From positions 1,798,001-1,862,000 of the forward strand of contig JANEZZ010001902.1 of assembly GCA_026122225.1 (NCBI GenBank): a stretch of DNA of 64,000 nt. The letters run 5' to 3'. Under the pieces are notes generated by a model. That model had not been told where the DNA came from and made no database searches. It saw only the letters and a list, made by a program, of their open reading frames with translations. Within the stretch, counting starts at the first letter, position 1, and the number at the start of each line of letters is the position of its first letter. This DNA comes from Heloderma charlesbogerti. Lineage: Eukaryota > Chordata > Lepidosauria > Squamata > Helodermatidae. This document shows positions 21,435 to 31,642 of the stretch, piece after piece. The position numbers and the translations under genes were made by a program.

Positions 21435-21832
21435 TGGGGATGGAGGATAAGTTTGTTTGGTCCAGTTTTTTAAACAAACCAGTCTAATTCACACTTTCCA
21501 GTTTAATATGTGGATCAGAACACAATTACCCTTCAGACTGTACACTTCTCTGAATGTTGCAGTGCAACCCTTCACTCAAACATCTGCATATTAGGGGCAG
21601 TTGCATACAAAAATGTGTATATTAGGGGAAACTGTACACAAAGGCATATATTAGGGAAATATGAGTACAAAGTGGATATGTTAGGAAAAGTTGAGTCCAA
21701 AAATTAATGCAAATTTTCATGTGATCTATCTATCTTGGCAGAACCAGTGCAGAAATTGGGTGGAGTGGGTTAATTATTGAATTCACAGGAAATGACATGG
21801 ATCAGATACAGAGACTGATCCATTCATCCCTA
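21435..21832. mobile_element. hAT-like element with internal tandem repeats
   Basis: The left end TGGGGATGG is a diverged TAGGGATG and the right end is CATCCCTA at 21825-21832. The flanking octamers AGTGCACC and ACTGCCCC agree at six of eight positions, fitting a decayed 8-bp duplication. Inside, about four units of roughly 30 bp (ATATTAGGGG...) start near 21588, 21619, 21648 and 21676. Related to 25742-25955 and 54895-55223. Confidence 0.65.
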
Positions 21833-21974
21833 ACTGCCCCTATCAGAAAATGGGCCCCACATCAAAAGCCAGCATCTCACTTCACAGAAAAGAGCTAGTT
21901 TCTATCCTTCTTTCTGAAGTGGAAAATGTTGATGTGAGACATAATTTTTACAAAAGGTGTTCTTCAAACAAGTG

Positions 21975-22138
21975 ACCTAGGAAAGTAGTGGGCTCTCCCA
22001 CACTGGAGGCGTTCAAGATGAAGCAGGATAGCTATCTGTAAGGGATGCTTTGACTCAGATTCCTGCAATGAGCAGGGGGTTGGACTCAGTGGTCTTCTAG
22101 GCCCTTTCCAACCATACTACTCTATTATTCTGTGATCC
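21975..22138 (+). mobile_element. CR1 LINE, 3' end
   Basis: CACTGGAGGCGTTCAAG, CTGCAATGAGCAGGGGGTTGGACT, CAACCATACTACTCTATT and ATTCTGTGAT form the canonical CR1 3' UTR ending in an ATTCTGTGA-type tail. Heavily 5'-truncated. Confidence 0.85.
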
Positions 22139-22187
22139 CAGCCCCCTGTGAAAACTCAGTGCATATAATTCAATGAGAGGGCTCTGC

Positions 22188-22425
22188 CATAAGACCTAAG
22201 AAAAGCCGTACTAGATCAAACAAAAGGCCTGCCAGTCCCAGCCTTCTGTTTACACAGTGGCCAATCAGATGCCAATGGAAAGCCCACAAGCAGTCTTCTG
22301 CTCATGTCCCAGTAACTGATATAGAGATGTATACTGCCTCTGATACTTGGGGTAATATGTAACCATCATGATGACTAGTAGCCATTGATACCTTCTTAGT
22401 GAATGATCTCCTCCTTAGCTAGTGA
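22188..22425 (-). mobile_element. CR1/L3-like LINE, 3' end
   Basis: The plus strand reads the reverse of the family at 11935-12292. A CATAAGACCTAAG head (tail of the element) is followed by AGATCAAACAAAAGGCC, CAGTGGCCAATCAGATG, and AACCATCATGATGACTAGTA. Confidence 0.65.
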
Positions 22426-24039
22426 ATGTTTAAACTGGGATTACAAAATGCGATTAGTTCACATCCTTGATAATTTTGCGCTCGTTATCCACACTGTGCA
22501 TGAAACCAAACCAAAGAAGAAACAAGAATATGTTTCATGAAAGAAAACAGCTCGACCTGTATTGTGTTGAACTTCTAGAGACAGTGGAACTGTGGAAATG
22601 GTTGATATGCTCATTTTTATACTTGGGTGGTGAGTTTTGCCTTTCAGCTTAGTCAGAATCACCCCCTCCTCTTTCAGTTAACCTATCCTTGAATGCTTTC
22701 TCAGTTTTCTCTAAGCCTCTTACACACTGACATTTAACAGATTCATTAGTTTCGCCAAAAATGTCCTACTGAAGCATTTATTTATTTATTTATGAAGTAG
22801 ATTGAGCAGTCACTACGTCTAATCATGAAGGGGTGATTAAATGAGTTTGGTAATAAATCTGGAATCCTTTGAAGAAAACCATTAGAACCAAAATGTTTCG
22901 GGAGGGGTGGAGGCTTTCCACTGCCTCATACATTATGCATGTTAGTTTTAATATGAATGAAAGATACCAGCCTTCCAAGACAAACAGATATTATGCCATA
23001 ATCAATCAGTTACATCATTTAAGCACTACCTACTGGTAGAAAATTAGACCCTAAAGCTTTACTTTTCATTTGGATGCTTTCGGCTTTGTTCAGCTTTGAA
23101 TTTTGTAGCTTAGATGACTGGGTATTCAGGGAAAACAATTGTGAACTATCAAAAATGATTCATTAATGAACAGTTTATATACAGTCTTTTGGTGCATATT
23201 CTTTTGGGGATATTGGATTGTGCTATGTGGCTGTCTGAATAAATATATGAAGAATACCACAGTACAGAAGTGATAATGATGTTGCATGATCATGATATAA
23301 TAATAGTCATGGCAAGGTTATATGACATTGTAGGTAAAGCTAAATTGATTCAGTCTTGTGTTGCCAGCAGCAGGGGAATGTATTTTTAAATGGTCATTTA
23401 AATTATAGGCATTGGGGCTTTGGTACAAAGGAAAACAAAGATAATTTAGCTGTTTTGCAGAATTTATAAGGGAACAGTACAGCAGTTTTCTGCAACTATG
23501 CAAAACTGTGGTCTGAACAATAATCAGAATGTGTCTCTGTGGAGGACTATAAACAATTGCTCCCTAAAGTATTAGATGTATTTCAGCATTGAAAACAGAA
23601 CTCAAGATTACATCTGAAAGGTTGGAATGAGCGGAGGGTTAAGCTCATGCCATTTTCCATTCATGTTATAATCTTGGGCATGGGAACAGATTGAGGAAAG
23701 AGAGAAGTGAGGGTAATTTTTCTTAGCTCCCACCCTGTACCCAATAATTAATTGTTGCCTATAGTTGTTGTTTTTTTCCTTCTGAATGGTTAATAGGACA
23801 AGCTTTCCTTGCCACTTACTGTTTTTATGCTAAAGTATCTACATTCTCTCCTCTGTATTTGTATTCAGTATTGCTCAGAAAGAGTAGCTTGAGCATCCCT
23901 AAATATCTTAGTAGGCCACAAGGTGAGGCCCATTATTGTGTCGTTTCATGGCAACCCCTCAGACTACATAATGTCTCCATTTTTTGTAGGCAAGAATGCT
24001 CTAGTCATTAGGTTAAATATTCTCTGCAAAATTTCCTGC
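22426..24039. other. Unassigned AT-rich DNA
   Basis: No recognised gene or element. A short TTTATTTATTTATTTATG run occurs at about 22778. Possibly unique sequence. Confidence 0.35.
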
Positions 24040-24051
24040 AGGTTTGTGATA

Positions 24052-24397
24052 AAGGTAAAAAGGTAAAGGTGTCCCCAACCAGTCGTGTCCGACTCTAGGG
24101 TGTGGTGCTCATCTCCATTTCTAAGCCGAAGAGCCAGCGCTGTCCAAAGACGCTTCCGTGGTCATGTGGCCGGCATGACTGAACACCAAGGTGCACGGAA
24201 TGCTGCTACCTTTCCCGTCGAGGCGGTACCTATTAATCTACTTGCAATTTCTTGCTTTCGAACTGCTAGGTTGGCAGGAGCTGGGACTGAAGACGGGAGC
24301 TCACTCCATCACGTGGCACTCGGGTCTCAAACTGCTGTCCTGCCGACCTTCCGGTCTGCTGTTCAGGGTCTTAACCACTAAGCCACCGCGGCCCTTA
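24052..24397 (-). mobile_element. Sauria-type SINE with 12-bp TSD
   Basis: Full-length minus-strand copy. Perfect 12-bp direct repeat AGGTTTGTGATA at 24040-24051 and 24398-24409. The tail on the 24052 side is the short repeat AAAGGTAAAAAGGTAAAGG. Slightly more diverged than the copy at 19520 (for example, loss of a few CpG sites). Confidence 0.95.
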
Positions 24398-24867
24398 AGG
24401 TTTGTGATAGAACCCATTTAAAGAAACAGCCCTAAAATCAAATTTTAAGAATTTGAGGCTATAACTTTCACACTTTTTGCCCAGTTTGGACTGCAAAGGG
24501 ATTTGCAATGTATTTATCTTTTTGTGTGTGAGAGTGAGAACCATAGAAAACATGCAGAATAGACAGTGCAATATTGTTTAAAGTATGCATGGAATACATC
24601 TTATTTTTTCATATTTTGCTCAAGGAAAAAATAGCTCCTGAGGCTTGGTTTTTCAACTTATGCCATTTTTTCCCGTTTAGCCTGCTATCAGAAATGATAC
24701 AACAATCAGACAATGTGAAGGCCACTTCCATCACAGGCTGAATAAGTTCCAGCTACTCAACTCTATTCCCCTACCTCAGAGGAGTGTAGTGGGAGCTGTT
24801 GTCTGGTATGGCACCAGGGAAGTACAAGGAGGAGAGCAGAAAATGCTTCCTGAATAATACTGGTTCC

Positions 24868-24926
24868 CTGGCGTGCGTGGGGTCACGAAGAGTCGGACAC
24901 GACTTAACGACTGAACAATAGCAACA
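24868..24926 (+). mobile_element. Bov-B LINE, short 3' tail
   Basis: CTGGCGTGC joins directly to GTGGGGTCACGAAGAGTCGG, an internal deletion of about ten bases relative to the full copies. It continues through ACACGACTTAACGACTGAAC to a degenerate (AAC)n tail. No flanking duplication is seen. Confidence 0.8.
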
Positions 24927-24972
24927 TCATGAACACCATGTAATTTCTGTTCCTGTACTAGATTTGAGTGTG

Positions 24973-25220
24973 ATATTATTATTATTATTATTATTATTAT
25001 TACATTTGTATCCCACCTCTTTTCCCTCTCACAAGGAACCCAAGGCGGCTCACGTAGTTCTCCTCCACTCCATATTATCCTCACAACAGCCCTATGAGGT
25101 AGGTTAGGCCGAGAGTCAGCGACTGGCCCAAAGTCATCCAGTGAGTTTCATGGCTGAGTGGGGACTAGAACCCAGGTCTCCCGGGTCCCAGTCCAACACT
25201 CTAACTACTACACCACACTG
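24973..25220 (-). mobile_element. MIR-type SINE with (TTA)n tail
   Basis: Second copy of the family at 3138-3370. The minus-strand head is at 25220 (TAGTAGTTAGAGTGTTGG, then B-box GGTTCTAGTCC), with the CORE-like CCAGTCGCTGACTCTC and CATAGGGCTGTTGTGAGGAT body. The (TTA)n microsatellite at 24973-25001 sits where its tail lies. Confidence 0.7.
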
Positions 25221-25741
25221 TAAGCTTTTGTAAGCTGGTTTGAGAGCGTCTTAAGGCTAAACTGATTTATGGGTTAGGATGTTAGATACCACAAACTAAT
25301 TTTAACACAGCATAGATTATAATAAGACGCTTATGTTCTTTTTACTTGTGAATGTAAGGATTTGGGAGACAGTAGGTATCGAGAACGCAGATTGCTTTTA
25401 GATTTTCTTTCCAGATTTTTCCTCTTAATGTCTAGGGAAAAGATTTACAAAGTTTTGTTGTTGTCGTTGTTCTTCTTCCTCAGCCAGTTTTGAATCTGGA
25501 GGAAACAAGTTTCTCACTGGAGAAAGTGTGACTTCTGTGTCTGTCTCTTAAATTTAGTGTAACGTTGCATTCTGCTTACGTAGCATCACTGATGGCAGTT
25601 GCAGTGGCTGACAAAGTGTGAATTGCAACAAGGCAATCCAAAGGAAAAGGAATGCTACAAATGGAACAAGTCATAATAAAACAGAAATCACTGAAGTATT
25701 TTAAAGACTGCTGCAGCTCTGGTATGCAATAGTCACAACAG
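25221..25741. other. Unassigned DNA
   Basis: No gene or repeat recognised. Confidence 0.35.
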
Positions 25742-25955
25742 TAGGGATGGGGGAGAAATTAGTTGGTTTGCATTTTAATACAAACTGACCTAATTTGCAC
25801 TTTCTGAACTAATACATGAACCATAACACAATTAGCCTTCGGTTTCCTTACCTCTCTAAATACTGTGATGCAGTTCTCTGATCAAAACTGCATATAAAAA
25901 TGTGAATATTGGGGGAAATAGAATACAAAAATGCATACACTGGGGAAAATAGCAC
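25742..25955. mobile_element. hAT-like element, right end missing
   Basis: Begins TAGGGATGGGGGAGAAATTAG and runs through TAATACATGAACCATAACAC and two units of GGGGAAATAGAATAC-type repeats. This is the same plan as 21435-21832. No CATCCCTA right end is present before the sequence changes near 25955. Confidence 0.6.
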
Positions 25956-26184
25956 ACAGCCCCCGCCTCCACATGTATTGCTACCCTCTTCAGGCTGGAA
26001 AGTTTGAGGACTTTCCAGCACTTCCATCCATATCGTGGATGGCATATCCTGGATCCAATCCACTGTTTTTTACTCACAGGATGACCAGCAGAGGATAGGA
26101 AGCATTGTCCTCAAATTCTAAAACACCTTTATTATGTTTGCTCTCATCACCAGCCTTTGAGGTAAGTCTTCATTATTCCTGTTT

Positions 26185-29100
26185 ATTGGAAGGGAAGGCT
26201 TGCGTAACTCAGTGAAGCCATAAGCTATGCCGTGCAGGGCCACCCAAGACGGACAGGTCATGGCAGAGAGTTCTGACAAAATGTGGTCCACTGGAGAAGG
26301 AAATGGCAACCCACTCCAGTATTCTTGCCAAGAAAACCCCATGGAACGTATCACAAGGCTAAAAGATATGACGCCGGAAGATGAGCCCCTCAGGTCGGAA
26401 GGTGTCCAATATGCTACTGGGGAAGAGCAGAGGGTATTTCCAAGTAGCGCCAGAAAGAGTGAAGCGGCTGGGCCAAACCCGAAAGGACACTCAGCTGTGG
26501 ATGTGTCTGGTGGTGAAAAGAAAATCCGATGCTGTAAAGAACAATATTGTTTAGGAACCTGGAATGTCAGATCAATGAATCAAGGTAAGCTGGAGGTGGT
26601 CAAACATGAGATGGCAAGATTGAACATTGACATCTTGGGAATCAGCGAACTAAAATGGACAGGCATGGGCGAATTTAATTCAGGTGACCATCATATCTAC
26701 TATTGTGGGCAAGAATCCCTTAGACGAAATGGAGTAGCACTCATAGTCAACAAAAGGGTGGGAAAAGCAGTACTGGGGTACAATCTTAAAAATGATAGAA
26801 TGATCTCAGTACGAATCCAAGGCAAACCATTCAACATCACAGTAATTCAAGTCTATGCCCCAACCACTGAGGCTGAAGAAGCTGAGGTTGATCGGTTCTA
26901 TGAAGACCTACAACACCTTCTAGAACTAACACCAAAAAAAGATGTCCTCTTCATCATAGGGGATTGGAATGCTAAAGTAGGAAATCAAGAAATCACCGGG
27001 ATAACAGGCAGGCATGGCCTTGGTGTACAAAATGAAGCAGGACAAAAGCTAATAGAGTTTTGCCAAGAGAACATGCTGATCATAGCAAACACTCTTTTCC
27101 AACAGCACAAGAGGCGACTCTACACATGGACGTCACCAGATGGTCAATATCGAAATCAGATTGATTATGTCCTTTGCAGCCAAAGATGGAGAAGCTCCAT
27201 ACAGTCAGTAAAAACAAGACCTGGAGCTGACTGTGGCTCAGATCATGAGCTGCTTCTTGCAAAATTTCATCTTAAATTGAAGAACGTCGGGAAAACCACT
27301 AAACCGTTCAGGTATGACCTAAATCATATCCCTGATGAATATACAGTGGAGGTGAGGAATAGATTTCAGGGATTAGACCTGATAGACAGAGTGCCTGAGG
27401 AACTATGGACGGAGGTCCGTAACATTGTTCAGAAGGCAGCAACGAAATCCGTCCCAAAGAAAAAGAAATGCAAGAAAGCCAAGTGGCTGTCTGATGAGGC
27501 TTTACAAGTAGCTCACGAAAGAAGGGAAGCGAAAAGCAAGGGAGAAAGGGGAAGATATATCCAACTGAATGCAGAGTTCCAGAGAATAGCAAGGAGAGAC
27601 AAGAAGGCCTTCTTAAATGAACAATGCAAAGAAATCGAGGAAAACAACAGAATGGGAAAGACTAGAGATCTCTTCAAGAAAATTGGAGATCTCAAGGGAA
27701 CGTTTTGTGCAAAGACGGGCATGATCAAGGACAAAGAAGGCAGGGACCTAACAGAAGCAGATGAGATTAAGAAGAGGTGGCAAGAATACACAGAAGAACT
27801 ATACAGGAAAGATCTGAATGTCCCTGATAGCCATGATAGTGCGGTCACTGAACTTGAGCCGGACATCCTCGAGAGTGAAGTCAAGTGGGCCTTAGGAAGC
27901 ATTAGTAACAACAAAGCTAGCGGAGATGACAGTATTCCAGCTGAGCTATTTAAAATCCTAAAAGATGATGCTGTTAAAGTGCTGCATTTAATATGTCAAC
28001 AAATCTGGAACACTCAACAGTGGCCACAAGACTGGAAAAGGTCAGTTTACATTCCAATTCCAAAGAAGGGCAACGCCAAAGAGTGTTCAAACTACCGCAC
28101 CATTACGCTCATTTCACATGCCAGCAAGGTGATGCTCAAAATCCTACAAGCTAGGCTTCAGCAGTATGCGAACCGAGAACTACCGGAAGTACAAGCTGGG
28201 TTTCGAAGAGGCAGAGGAACTAGAGATCAAATCGCCAACATTCGCTGCATCATGGAGAAAGCAAGAGAATTCCAGAAAAACGTCTATTTCTGCTTCATTG
28301 ACTACGCTAAAGCCTTTGTTTGTGTGGATCACAACAAACTGTGGCAAATTCTTAAAGTGATGGGAGTACCAGACCACCTTACCTGTCTCCTGAGAAACCT
28401 GTACGAGGGTCAAGAAGCAACAGTAAGAACCACACATGGAACAACCGAGTGGTTCAAAATTGGGAAAGGAGTACGACAAGGCTGCATATTGTCACCCTGC
28501 TTATTTAACTTATATGCAGAGTACATCATGAGAAATGCTGGGTTGGATGAATCAGAGGTCGGAATTAAGATTGCTGGGAGAATTATCAACAACCTCCGAT
28601 ATGCAGACGATACCACCCTAATGGCAGAAAGCGAAGAGGATCTAAAGAGCCTCTTGTTGAGGGTGAAAGAGGAGAGTGCAAAAGCTGGTTTGAAACTCAA
28701 CATTAAAAAAACTAAGATCATGGCATCTGGCCCCATCACTTCCTGGCATATAGAAGGGGAAGAAATGGAAGCAGTGACAGATTTTACTTTCTTGGGCTCC
28801 AAGATCACCGCAGACGGTGACTGTAGCCATGAAATTAAAAGACGCTTGCTCCTGGGGAGGAAAGCTATGGCCAACCTAGACAGCATAGTAAGAAGCAGAG
28901 ACATCACCTTGCCGACAAAGGTCCGTCTAATCAAAGCTATGGTTTTCCCAGTAGTAATGTATGGCTGTGAGAGCTGGACTATAAGGAAGGCTGAGCGCCG
29001 AAGAATTGATGCTTTCGAACTGTGGTGCTGGAGAAGACTCTTACGAGTCCCCTGGACTGCAAGGAGGTCAAATCAGTCCATCCTAAAGGAAATCAACCCT

Positions 29101-29394
29101 GAGTGCTCATTGGAAGGACAGATAATGAAGCTGAAGCTCCAATATTTTGGCCACCTAATGCAAAGAGAAAACTCTCTGGAAAAGACCCTGATGCTGGGAA
29201 AGACTGAAGGCAAAAGGAGAAGGGGACGGCAGAGTATGAGATGGCTAGATAGCATCACGGATGCAATGAATATGAACTTGAGCACGCTCCGGGAGAGAGC
29301 GCAGGACAGGAAGGCCTGGCGTGCTATGGTCCATGGGGTCACGAAGAGTCGGACACGACTGAACGACTGAACAACAACAACAATTGGAAGGGAA
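26185..29394 (+). mobile_element. Full-length Bov-B (RTE) LINE, copy A
   Basis: The element spans 26197-29382 (3186 bp) between perfect 12-bp duplications ATTGGAAGGGAA at 26185-26196 and 29383-29394. It has a short 5' leader, one long ORF, a very short 3' UTR containing the last GAGTCGGACACGACTGAACG motif, and an (AAC)n tail. There is no poly(A), as expected for RTE LINEs. Compared with copy B (49742-52963) it lacks about 36 bp at the 5' end. The perfect duplication and intact ORF indicate a recent insertion. Confidence 0.97.
26227..29370 (+). CDS. Bov-B endonuclease/reverse transcriptase polyprotein
   Basis: A single uninterrupted frame of 1047 codons encodes the enzyme that nicks target DNA and copies the LINE RNA at the nick. 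The N-terminal apurinic-type endonuclease keeps its expected residues: Asn113 (WNVRS), Glu141 (ISELKW), Asp246/Asn248 (GDWNAK) and the terminal Ser338-Asp339-His340. The reverse transcriptase follows, with FIDYAKAF (motif A, about 690-697), GVRQGC (748-753) and the catalytic Tyr-Ala-Asp-Asp at 792-795. The C-terminus includes CESWTIRKAERR and VHGVTKSRTRLND. The Asp usually found right after KAF is Val698 here, whereas copy B has Asp. This is not the first catalytic Asp, but the change could weaken activity. The start at 26227 is the first ATG of the long frame, 30 bp into the element. True translation could begin later, since residues 1-100 lie before the endonuclease. Confidence 0.93.
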   Translation: MPCRATQDGQVMAESSDKMWSTGEGNGNPLQYSCQENPMERITRLKDMTPEDEPLRSEGVQYATGEEQRVFPSSARKSEAAGPNPKGHSAVDVSGGEKKIRCCKEQYCLGTWNVRSMNQGKLEVVKHEMARLNIDILGISELKWTGMGEFNSGDHHIYYCGQESLRRNGVALIVNKRVGKAVLGYNLKNDRMISVRIQGKPFNITVIQVYAPTTEAEEAEVDRFYEDLQHLLELTPKKDVLFIIGDWNAKVGNQEITGITGRHGLGVQNEAGQKLIEFCQENMLIIANTLFQQHKRRLYTWTSPDGQYRNQIDYVLCSQRWRSSIQSVKTRPGADCGSDHELLLAKFHLKLKNVGKTTKPFRYDLNHIPDEYTVEVRNRFQGLDLIDRVPEELWTEVRNIVQKAATKSVPKKKKCKKAKWLSDEALQVAHERREAKSKGERGRYIQLNAEFQRIARRDKKAFLNEQCKEIEENNRMGKTRDLFKKIGDLKGTFCAKTGMIKDKEGRDLTEADEIKKRWQEYTEELYRKDLNVPDSHDSAVTELEPDILESEVKWALGSISNNKASGDDSIPAELFKILKDDAVKVLHLICQQIWNTQQWPQDWKRSVYIPIPKKGNAKECSNYRTITLISHASKVMLKILQARLQQYANRELPEVQAGFRRGRGTRDQIANIRCIMEKAREFQKNVYFCFIDYAKAFVCVDHNKLWQILKVMGVPDHLTCLLRNLYEGQEATVRTTHGTTEWFKIGKGVRQGCILSPCLFNLYAEYIMRNAGLDESEVGIKIAGRIINNLRYADDTTLMAESEEDLKSLLLRVKEESAKAGLKLNIKKTKIMASGPITSWHIEGEEMEAVTDFTFLGSKITADGDCSHEIKRRLLLGRKAMANLDSIVRSRDITLPTKVRLIKAMVFPVVMYGCESWTIRKAERRRIDAFELWCWRRLLRVPWTARRSNQSILKEINPECSLEGQIMKLKLQYFGHLMQRENSLEKTLMLGKTEGKRRRGRQSMRWLDSITDAMNMNLSTLRERAQDRKAWRAMVHGVTKSRTRLND

Positions 29395-29582
29395 CTGAGG
29401 CTGAGAGAAAGTGATTTGTACAAGAGCATACAATAATTCCAAGGCAGAAAGTCTCCTAGATCTCCTGGCCTTCCAGTTCCAACACTAACCCTCCTTACAG
29501 CTTACCCTCCCTGCACATAGTATGTGGGGATAGGGGGAGGAGCAGGACCTCATTTGTTTGCTCAGCCCCCAACATTGGTCAT

Positions 29583-29795
29583 CCAGCTGACTTCACCTCC
29601 CAGACATCTCTGCATTGAGTGGGGCATCTGTCATGGGCATCTGTGCACTTACTGTTGGGCATATGAAGGCGCTCCACAGTTGTGTGAAGCACCTATATCT
29701 GCATGGCTGTACGTGCATACGTGCCCCTTTGCAGACATCCAGCTCAATACACAGATGCCTGGGAGGCAGGCAGCATGACATCAGGGGTGGGGCCA
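29583..29795. repeat. Imperfect palindrome, MITE-like
   Basis: The left arm has CACCTCCCAGACATCTCTGC and TTGAGTGGGGCATCTGTCAT. The right arm, read in reverse, has CCTCCCAGGCATCTGTG and TTGAGCTGGATGTCTGC. Open frames on both strands here mirror each other because of this symmetry. The superfamily is unknown. Confidence 0.5.
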
Positions 29796-30929
29796 ACAGG
29801 CACTGTCCTGCTCCAGTTTCACATGTAGAGTCTATACGAACACAATGACCTGTAAAAAGGGCTACTCCCTTAGCTGGATCACGCTGGCTCCTCTACTAAA
29901 TGACTGATCTAGAAAGAGTGATCTGGGCCATGGTGTGTAAGGTCTCCAGGCCATTGATAATGGCTGTTGGAGACCATATTCTACAAATGATGAAAAGGGA
30001 TCATGGCAGGACTCCTAGTTTGACATGATGAGTGGATATCAAACAAAGATTCAAAGTGGTATTCTTTACTGGGATATAATACAAGATAAGTCAAAGCAGT
30101 GAGAAATTAGAGCTCTTTTGGACAATAGAACAAATCCCACTTTGCTGCAGATACACTTTCTTTAGTAATTCCTTTATATTAGCTCCAGTGGTGCTGCCTG
30201 AGGTGTTTCTTTAATGGTCCGCAGTTTACTGTTAGAGAGGAGCTCAGTCAGTGTTTTCATGTAACATCTCACTCCATACTACTTTAATGCAGGAGCAGTG
30301 ACAACTGCTTACACAATAGAATGCAGCACCTGTCTCCTATCTAGCTCACGTCTTCCCATCAAACTTGTCTGCAGGAGAGAAATTAGCTAATCATTGATAG
30401 GGCATGTCGTTGAATACATTCCAAATAGCTGCTAGTGCGCTTGCTTGCTCTCTCTCTCGCGCGTGCTCTCTCTCTAATTCAAAATAAAATGAAAGCTAAA
30501 GCAAACACAGCTGTAGCTCATGCTCCATCACCCACCTGCTGATGGTACATCTTAGCTGGCATCTGCTCAGGCAAACGTGTATGCCCACCACATCCCCCTG
30601 CTGCACACCTCCACCATGTCAGTAACTATGAATACTCCCCAGCCTTCTCAAGCAGCACAATGTAGCTTTCAATTGATAGCATCAGCTGGCACATAAAGGC
30701 TTCTTCATTCTTTCCCTGAACCGTCATATTCTCTTACTCTCAATTGAAGTTTCTCTAGCGGTACACATCTTTCAGAAAGAGCCTGAGGCTACACAGCTTC
30801 TGACTTGCTCATGCAGTTGTTTTTACAGAAAACATTTAAGAAGGAAAAGCAAACGTTTGCTGTATATGGCATCGAGAGTTTGATATAGGGGGCTGTCTTG
30901 TAATGAGCAAGGCCATTGGTCCATATAGG
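29796..30929. other. Unassigned DNA
   Basis: No gene recognised. A CT-rich tract with CGCGCG lies at about 30448-30474. Confidence 0.35.
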
Positions 30930-31117
30930 AATATGGTAAGTTGTCTTATACCAGATCTGACTATTTGTCCACCTAGCTCAGTATTTTCTACTCTGGCAGC
31001 ACCTCCCCATGGTCTTTCCTGTTAATTGCCCCTTTTAAGTAGAGATACCAAGCATGGAACCGGGGACCTTCAGGATGGAAAATATGTGCTCTACCACTGT
31101 GCTATGGCCCCTCCCAA
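30930..31117 (-). mobile_element. tRNA-derived SINE
   Basis: The minus strand from 31117 reads GGGGCCATAGCACAGTGGTAG (A box), GCACATATTTTCC, then GGTTCCATGCTTGG (B box). A body with AAAGACCATGGGGAGGTGC and a tail with GTCAGATCTGGTATAAGAC follow. This SINE type is distinct from the Sauria-type and MIR-type copies. Confidence 0.7.
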
Positions 31118-31142
31118 GTAATCCAATACTGTCTTTTTTTTC

Positions 31143-31262
31143 TGGCAGCTTCTTTCTAAAGTCTCAGGAAAAGGTATTTTCCAATCCTGCTGCCTTAGAT
31201 CCTTCTTTCTAGAGGTGCCAGGGATAGAACAAAGGGCCTTTTGTATGCAAAGCATGTGCTTT
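31143..31262 (-). mobile_element. tRNA-derived SINE, partial second copy
   Basis: GGTGCCAGGGATAGAACAAAGGGCC and TGCAAAGCATGTGCTTTA reproduce the head of the neighbouring SINE at 30930-31117 in the same orientation. The body is decayed. It is followed at 31265 by a (TC)n tract where the A-box region should be. Confidence 0.55.
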
Positions 31263-31264
31263 AT

Positions 31265-31290
31265 TCTCTCTCTCTCTCTCTCTCTCTCTC
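31265..31290. repeat. (TC)n microsatellite
   Basis: About 13 TC units. Confidence 0.9.
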
Positions 31291-31642
31291 AAAGGGAAGG
31301 ACATGTGTGTCTCCCATAATGCTAGTTGGGCATTGAACTGGAAGTAGAAAAAAGGCTTGTAGGCATACCCATCCTTACTTGAATATCATGGAACTGCAAT
31401 AAAAAGAGAGATCTTGGACACAGATGTTTAAGACCTGAGAGACCCATTTTGTACAGCTTGAAAACAAATATGATTTCAGTTTTATTTGACTCATGTTGAA
31501 GGTGCTCATGGGAGAGAAAAGTGTATAGAGAAGTATAAATTGGCTGTACTTTACATGGCACGGAAGGATCGAGAACGGATTTTTTTTTACATGAAATGTC
31601 TGTCTTCACAACACAGAAGATATAGAACTTTTGTTCAATCAA

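Noticed and set aside
17890..24421. Open frames of 65-98 codons at 17890-18186, 19651-19857, 24085-24381 and 24191-24421
   Set aside because: They lie entirely within Sauria-type SINE copies and repeat the same translated SINE sequence.
30930..31262. A/B-box-bearing segments as functional tRNA genes
   Set aside because: The B box deviates from the tRNA consensus, no cloverleaf acceptor pairing is apparent, and a SINE body follows.
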